A DNA stretch of 64,000 bases from Pseudobutyrivibrio ruminis (GTDB lineage: Bacteria > Bacillota > Clostridia > Lachnospirales > Lachnospiraceae): contig NZ_SVET01000001.1 of assembly GCF_015057245.1 (NCBI RefSeq), forward strand, positions 186,001 through 250,000, in the 5' to 3' direction. A program made the position numbers and the translations under genes. Positions 59,620 through 64,000 of the stretch are shown one piece after another (the first letter of the stretch is position 1; every line of letters starts with the position of its first letter). Below the pieces are notes generated by a model. It did not search any database. It was given only the letters and a program-made list of their open reading frames with translations, and was not told where the DNA came from.

Positions 59620-59858
59620 TATAAAGTCATAGTCTTTCTTTACCTTTTCTACAGGTTCGACTATGCTATTTTAAGATGCTGTGGATTGGTGTATTCCCCC
59701 TACCACTAGATGGTTTAAACAAGGCTCCAACCACAGTCTCTTTGTTTATTTGTTAATCAGTTAGTTACCGCATGACGGTTTATCAAGAAGTAGGTTACGA
59801 TTGCAAAGAGCCCTGTGGATCTTAAAACAGTATCAATACTATCTTAAGGAGGTTCTAT
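59620..59858 (+). ncRNA. IS110 left non-coding end, candidate bridge RNA
   Basis: About 240 bases without an ORF precede the IS110 transposase. Such left ends in IS110 elements encode a structured bridge RNA that pairs with donor and target DNA. Complementary tracts are visible, such as GGCTCCAACCACAG near 59722 and a GAGCCCTGTGG near 59807. The exact RNA ends were not determined. Confidence 0.45.
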
Positions 59859-61090
59859 ATGCTTTTTGTAGGAATTGATGTCGCTAAAGATAAGCATGAT
59901 TGCTTTATCACAAACACTGATGGAGAAGTTCTTTTTAAGCCCTTCACCATCACCAACAACCTCGATGGGTTCGATGAACTTTATCAGAAAATAGAATCCG
60001 TTATGGAAGATGTTTCTAAAGTAAAAGTAGGGCTAGAAGCCACTGGACACTATAGTTACAATCTTCTTGGATATCTTCTTGATAAAGGTTTGCCTACCTA
60101 CGTTATCAATCCGTTACATACAAATCTGTACAGAAAAAGTCTAAGCCTTAGACAGACCAAAACGGATAAAGTAGATGCCCGAACAATTGCTTCTATGCTA
60201 ATGTCTGACGTGAACTTAAAGTCCTACTCAGACACATCGTATCATAACGAAGAACTTAAGTCACTAACTCGTTATCGCTTTGACAAAGTCAAAGAACGTG
60301 CAAAGCTTAAGGTCTCCATTTCAAGACTTGTCTGCATCCTTTTCCCTGAAATAGAAAAACTTGTTCCAACTCTTCATATGAATTCAGTATATGAGCTTCT
60401 ATACGAATTCCCTGGTGCGAAGTATGTTGCCAGTGCTCATCTTACAAGGCTGGCTAATCTTGTCGAAACAGCTTCAAAAGGTCATTACACAAAAAATACT
60501 GCTATTACATTCAGAGAAGCTGCCAGAACTTCTATCGGTTCAAATATGCCAGCTAAATCGCTAGAACTCAAACACACCATAAAGCTTATTCGCGAACTAG
60601 ATTCCGAGATTGAAGAAATTGAAAACGAAATCAAAATCATCATGGATAAGATTAATTCACCAATCCTTAGTATCCCAGGAATCAGCTACCGTATGGGCGC
60701 AATGATCCTCGCTGAAATAGGTGATTTCAGTCAGTTTGATTCTCCCGATAAGATACTTGCCTATGCCGGTATGTCTCCTTCCACCTATCAATCTGGTCAA
60801 TTAGATAACTGCCATTCAAGAATGGAAAAACGTGGCTCCCGGTATCTTCGATATGCTTTGTTCAATGCAACAACCTATGTCTGCTTATGGGATCCAACAT
60901 TCAAAGCTTATTTAGCTAAAAAGCGATCCGAGGGCAAACATTATTATGTTGCATTATCACACGCTACAAAGAAGCTTGTTCGAGTCATTTATAAACTCGA
61001 AACCTCAGGGCAACAATACATAGAAGCCGTCTAATCATTCCAATATCATATCTTCTTGTCAGAGCACCATTACTTGATGCTCTATTTGTC
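59650..61090 (+). mobile_element. IS110-family insertion sequence (boundaries approximate)
   Basis: A DEDD transposase gene with a long non-coding 5' region and a short 3' region fits IS110. The family has no terminal inverted repeats or target duplications, so the ends cannot be fixed from one copy. A stem-loop AGAGCA/TGCTCT lies at 61061-61083, past the gene. Direct repeats of TATTCCCCCTACYAYTA lie at 59603 and 59692. Confidence 0.65.
59859..61034 (+). CDS. IS110 family transposase
   Basis: The 391-residue protein has an N-terminal RuvC-like DEDD domain (VGIDVAKDKHDCFI, GLEATGHYSYNLL, KTDKVDARTIASML) and the C-terminal Transposase_20 domain with SIPGISYRMGAMILAEIGDFSQF (partly quoted), the catalytic Ser region LAYAGMSPSTYQSGQ. 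It recombines with the help of a bridge RNA. AAGGAGGTTCTAT precedes the ATG. Complete and apparently intact. Confidence 0.95.
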   Translation: MLFVGIDVAKDKHDCFITNTDGEVLFKPFTITNNLDGFDELYQKIESVMEDVSKVKVGLEATGHYSYNLLGYLLDKGLPTYVINPLHTNLYRKSLSLRQTKTDKVDARTIASMLMSDVNLKSYSDTSYHNEELKSLTRYRFDKVKERAKLKVSISRLVCILFPEIEKLVPTLHMNSVYELLYEFPGAKYVASAHLTRLANLVETASKGHYTKNTAITFREAARTSIGSNMPAKSLELKHTIKLIRELDSEIEEIENEIKIIMDKINSPILSIPGISYRMGAMILAEIGDFSQFDSPDKILAYAGMSPSTYQSGQLDNCHSRMEKRGSRYLRYALFNATTYVCLWDPTFKAYLAKKRSEGKHYYVALSHATKKLVRVIYKLETSGQQYIEAV

Positions 61091-61460
61091 ATGCAATTTT
61101 CAATGTACTGATTGCAATGATATAGTCACCGCCGCTATATTCAAAACATTTCTGTTTTAAAACATTTTTATTGACTTTCTTTAATAGTTAGTCTTATTCT
61201 ATATCCAATTATCAACAATACGTAATTTAATACTTAATATAAACACCACTCTTACTAATAGCATTATGTGTTTTCTTTTAATAGAAAATATCGTATATGT
61301 TTTGATTAACTTTATTTTAGATAATTACTATAAAAACTATTAGTACTGATTCAAATATCTCCCATGGCGGCTTTATAATTTTGGATTCTTTAAATTAATT
61401 TTTATCATCACCTTAAAATAAGAAAACTCATCTACAAAAAAGTGCCTGACACCATTTCAA
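61035..61460. other. AT-rich intergenic region
   Basis: No gene was seen. It starts with the presumed IS110 right end (stem-loop 61061-61083), then very AT-rich DNA. A GTGCCTGACACC motif at 61442-61453 lies directly downstream of the lipoprotein gene. That sequence occurs in REP-like palindromes of other bacteria; only half of such an element is present. Confidence 0.5.
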
Positions 61461-62411
61461 TTACTTAAAACTATTTCCAAGAAAATACGTATAATCTCCA
61501 ATCCATGGGTGTGAGCCACCCTTTTTACACATCCATGCATCGTCATCATAACCAAAATCACTATTAACATAAGGATTATCTACCATGTCTCTGATATCTT
61601 TTTCAACATCTTCTTCGTTATATTCAATTTCTTCGTAGTCCAATATTGCATTAGCCCATTCAGAAGCTTCTTCAATAAAGTATTCCTCATCTTCTACTGT
61701 AGTAATTATGCAATATGCATTATGATATTCTCCAAATGAAACAATTATCTCAATATCATTCTTATATAAATGAATCTCTGGCCCAGCACCATTTTCTCTT
61801 TTTATAACATTATCCCCTGTTACGGGAGAATCAGAATGTTTAGCATTGTATGCTTCAACTAATCCCTTGGCTATTGAAAATTGTTCATTCATTTTCTTTT
61901 CTTTTTCATAACGAAGATTATTCGCTTCTTGCTCTGACAAAACTCTAGGAAAAGAAAAACTAGCAATTAATTCTTTACAATCATCGTCAGTCATTGCCTC
62001 GATAGAATCAGAAATTTTTACATAATATTCATCAGTCCAATTTAATGAATCAGACTTAAACATGTACATCTTGTATGAAAGAGAATCGCTATTTTCATAA
62101 TCATATTCAGTATAATCATTTGTTATATTGCAATGCATTTTATATGAATACCACGTTAATATTCCATCCTTAAACATCCATACATCATCTGAGTCTCCAA
62201 CATTTGAATACCCATCATAATAATAAGCAGCTGTTCCATCTGCATATACCAGTAATACACTTTGATTCTCACCTAAATATGTGCCACAAATCATAGATAT
62301 TTCATCTGAGGGAATATCGTCCACATTTATAACTACTTCATTCTCCTCATTAGTACACCCACTTACCAAAATACAAATGCATATAATAACAGCATTTAAG
62401 CATTTCTTCAT
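61461..62411 (-). CDS. Predicted lipoprotein of unknown function
   Basis: The 316-residue protein has a lipoprotein signal (KKCLNAVIICICILVSGCTN) with a VSGC lipobox. The rest is acidic and contains ISMICGTYLGENQSVLLVYADGTAAYYYD, similar to beta-rich outer-face domains. The ATG at 62411 follows GGAGGTAGAA; an in-frame ATG at 62483 lies inside the helicase gene and is rejected. It starts 17 bases after the helicase stop. No family recognised. Confidence 0.78.
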   Translation of the reverse strand: MKKCLNAVIICICILVSGCTNEENEVVINVDDIPSDEISMICGTYLGENQSVLLVYADGTAAYYYDGYSNVGDSDDVWMFKDGILTWYSYKMHCNITNDYTEYDYENSDSLSYKMYMFKSDSLNWTDEYYVKISDSIEAMTDDDCKELIASFSFPRVLSEQEANNLRYEKEKKMNEQFSIAKGLVEAYNAKHSDSPVTGDNVIKRENGAGPEIHLYKNDIEIIVSFGEYHNAYCIITTVEDEEYFIEEASEWANAILDYEEIEYNEEDVEKDIRDMVDNPYVNSDFGYDDDAWMCKKGGSHPWIGDYTYFLGNSFK

Positions 62412-62427
62412 TTCTACCTCCAGCATA

Positions 62428-64000
62428 TTATTTTGAAGGATTCGCCATCCTTCGCCTATAGTAATCCATAGTCCTATACTCAATTACATCCTTCATCTGC
62501 TCAGACAGTACCCTATTACCTTGCAACATTTTCATTTCATCACACAGTGCAATCGGTGAATCCTCATTACTTACAAAGAATCCTTTACCTGACTTAAGCA
62601 GGAAGTTAACTGGCATGTTATGAATCTTCTTTATATGCTCAGCATCAGAAATTGACTTATATTGCTCATAAGTGCTGTCTGAATCTAAATCACGCCAGTT
62701 CTTACCTGTGTTAAAGAACTCTTTCCAACTAGCAAGTAGCTGATTATCATTGACTTTCATCAATACATCATCCTTGTTATAAAAGGCCATGAGGACAGGC
62801 ATCTTGTATACCTTAGTCATGTTTGTTGTTTCGATTAATGAAATAAAGTCTTTACCCAATCCATTACAGAAAGACTTTTCTTCATCATTAAGCTCACCAA
62901 GCGCGCTCAGATAATCCAAATATCCTTTAAATACATTTGCCTTCGAATTCTTTAAAGTAAGCTGATATATTTCATCATCCATCTCAGTAAAAAGTTCCAA
63001 ACGCGATGGCCTATGACCAATAAGGTCTTTTACTCTATAAAACTCATCATTAATCAAATCCTTGAGTTTCTTTTGCTTGCGTTCCATCTCATTAAATAAA
63101 TCAATGAGACGCATATCAAAATCTATCAAGCAATCATCTGGAATATCATTCTTTGATGGTCGTCCTGAGTTTTTATCATAAGTATGTGAATGCTTGCCGC
63201 TTAAGAAAAACCTAACCTTTCCAGCCTTCTCATAATTACCGATAAAATCCAGTACATTCAAATAGTCTTTACCTTTTGATTTTCTTAATCCACGTCCTAA
63301 TTGCTGCAAGAAAACAATCGGAGATTCTGTTGGGCGCAAAAACATGACCATATCTAGCGAAGTAATATCAACACCTTCATTAAACATATCTACTGCAAAT
63401 ATTACTTTTATCTCCCCGGCCTTAAGCTTTGCTATTGCCACATTTCTTTCCTCAGAATACTCTCCATTTGCATCACTATATACAGCAACTGCTGGTATGC
63501 CACGTAAGCAAAACTCTTTGGCCATTTCCTCAGCATGCGCTCGTGAACAGCAGAAGCCTAATGCTCTATCAGATTCGTATTTGCGATAATATTTGTATAT
63601 CAAATCATGACGATGAACATTTCCGATATAAGTTTCGTTTAATTCTTTCTCGTCATAACGGCCTCTTACAACATGCAGCTTCGAATAGTCGGTATCATCA
63701 TATATTCCATAATAGTGGAATGGAACCAACATTCCCTTATTAATAGCCTCATACAATGAAATCTCGTAAGGCACATTGTAATCGCAGAGTTCATAAATAC
63801 TTCTACCATCCATTCGCTCTGGAGTAGCAGTCAGCCCAAGCAAGAATTTGGGCTTAAAGTATTCTACTATCCTCTTGTATTGCTCATTTACCGCATGATG
63901 GAATTCATCAACCACAATGTAATCAAAATAATCTGCAGTAAAATACTCCGGACTTAAGTATCTCTCATTTCCAAGAGTCGCTACTGAAGCAAATACAACT
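62428..64000 (-). CDS. Superfamily 2 DEAD/DEAH-type helicase, 5' end outside window
   Basis: The frame is open to the right edge, so the N terminus is missing. Visible: motif Ia-like ASVATLGNERYLSPEYF, motif II VVDEFHH, motif III GLTATPERMDG, motif IV-V region ALGFCCSRAHAEEM, IKVIFAVDMFNEGVDI and motif VI FLQQLGRGLRKSKGKDYLNVLDFIGNY. The long C-terminal part resembles the DUF3427 helicases found in defence and repair islands, often with an N-terminal phospholipase D-like nuclease. The 524 visible codons end in RRMANPSK. Confidence 0.88.
   Translation of the reverse strand, partial: VVFASVATLGNERYLSPEYFTADYFDYIVVDEFHHAVNEQYKRIVEYFKPKFLLGLTATPERMDGRSIYELCDYNVPYEISLYEAINKGMLVPFHYYGIYDDTDYSKLHVVRGRYDEKELNETYIGNVHRHDLIYKYYRKYESDRALGFCCSRAHAEEMAKEFCLRGIPAVAVYSDANGEYSEERNVAIAKLKAGEIKVIFAVDMFNEGVDITSLDMVMFLRPTESPIVFLQQLGRGLRKSKGKDYLNVLDFIGNYEKAGKVRFFLSGKHSHTYDKNSGRPSKNDIPDDCLIDFDMRLIDLFNEMERKQKKLKDLINDEFYRVKDLIGHRPSRLELFTEMDDEIYQLTLKNSKANVFKGYLDYLSALGELNDEEKSFCNGLGKDFISLIETTNMTKVYKMPVLMAFYNKDDVLMKVNDNQLLASWKEFFNTGKNWRDLDSDSTYEQYKSISDAEHIKKIHNMPVNFLLKSGKGFFVSNEDSPIALCDEMKMLQGNRVLSEQMKDVIEYRTMDYYRRRMANPSK

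Noticed and set aside
61442..61453. REP/RAYT element at GTGCCTGACACC
   Set aside because: Only one short half of the usual structure is present, no RAYT transposase is near, and no second copy was seen in the window.
1..64000. tRNA or rRNA genes
   Set aside because: No cloverleaf with CCA-proximal TTCGANTC pattern and no rRNA core sequences were recognised on either strand by eye.

Overview
The window is low-G+C Firmicute DNA. Gene content and order (recN-argR-nadK-tlyA-dxs-ispA-xseB-xseA-nusB), strong AGGAGG-type ribosome sites and sigma-A promoters fit a gut or rumen Lachnospiraceae, with Butyrivibrio or Pseudobutyrivibrio my best guess. No rRNA, tRNA or CRISPR array was seen. Most genes lie on the minus strand.

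1-25.6 kb is mainly core genome. It holds the recN...nusB cluster, an Asp23-type gene, surE, and a complete preQ1/queuosine precursor operon (queD-queE-folE-queC-queF) behind a probable preQ1-I riboswitch and terminator. Then come an SDR, an intracellular GH5 enzyme, small membrane and lipoproteins, a J-domain protein, enolase with an unusual structured leader, a flavin reductase, a GatB/YqeY-domain gene, and a heterodimeric ABC exporter controlled by a TetR-type repressor with visible operators.

25.6-46.4 kb is accessory and catabolic. A SASA-type esterase is divergent from an AraC regulator. Next is an island built around a LysR-type regulator at 33992. Three separate promoters (near 33.93, 40.98 and 44.56 kb) share the same block: a CAATCAATTC motif that contains the -35, an 18-bp spacer to the -10, and a TTCC-N5-GGAA dyad exactly 28 bp away. 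They drive (a) two paralogous phloretin/diacetylphloroglucinol-hydrolase-like enzymes, a GPH symporter and a lipoprotein esterase, (b) a peptide-type ABC importer, and (c) a MATE exporter, an SDR-fold protein lacking the catalytic Tyr/Lys, and an alpha/beta hydrolase. I read this as one regulon for uptake and breakdown of acylphloroglucinol- or flavonoid-like compounds. The substrate is inference.

46.4-50.1 kb is a nested mobile element. An IS1182-family insertion sequence sits in a terminator hairpin, which it appears to have duplicated as a 23-bp target repeat. Its left inverted repeat is interrupted by a group II intron whose ends can be placed to the base. 50.1-64 kb is mixed accessory DNA: a methyltransferase sharing the TetR operator, small zinc-ribbon proteins, a GH43 enzyme, membrane proteins, a DUF4037 protein, an IS110 element with a long non-coding 5' end, a lipoprotein, and a superfamily 2 helicase that runs off the right edge.

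Two intergenic repeat families stand out. One is a hairpin with a GGCGAGGC/GCCTCGCC stem, found seven times between 25.6 and 56 kb. The other is a roughly 200-bp element of three GTATTAAA...TTTAATAC dyads, present twice 30 kb apart with identical internal spacing.
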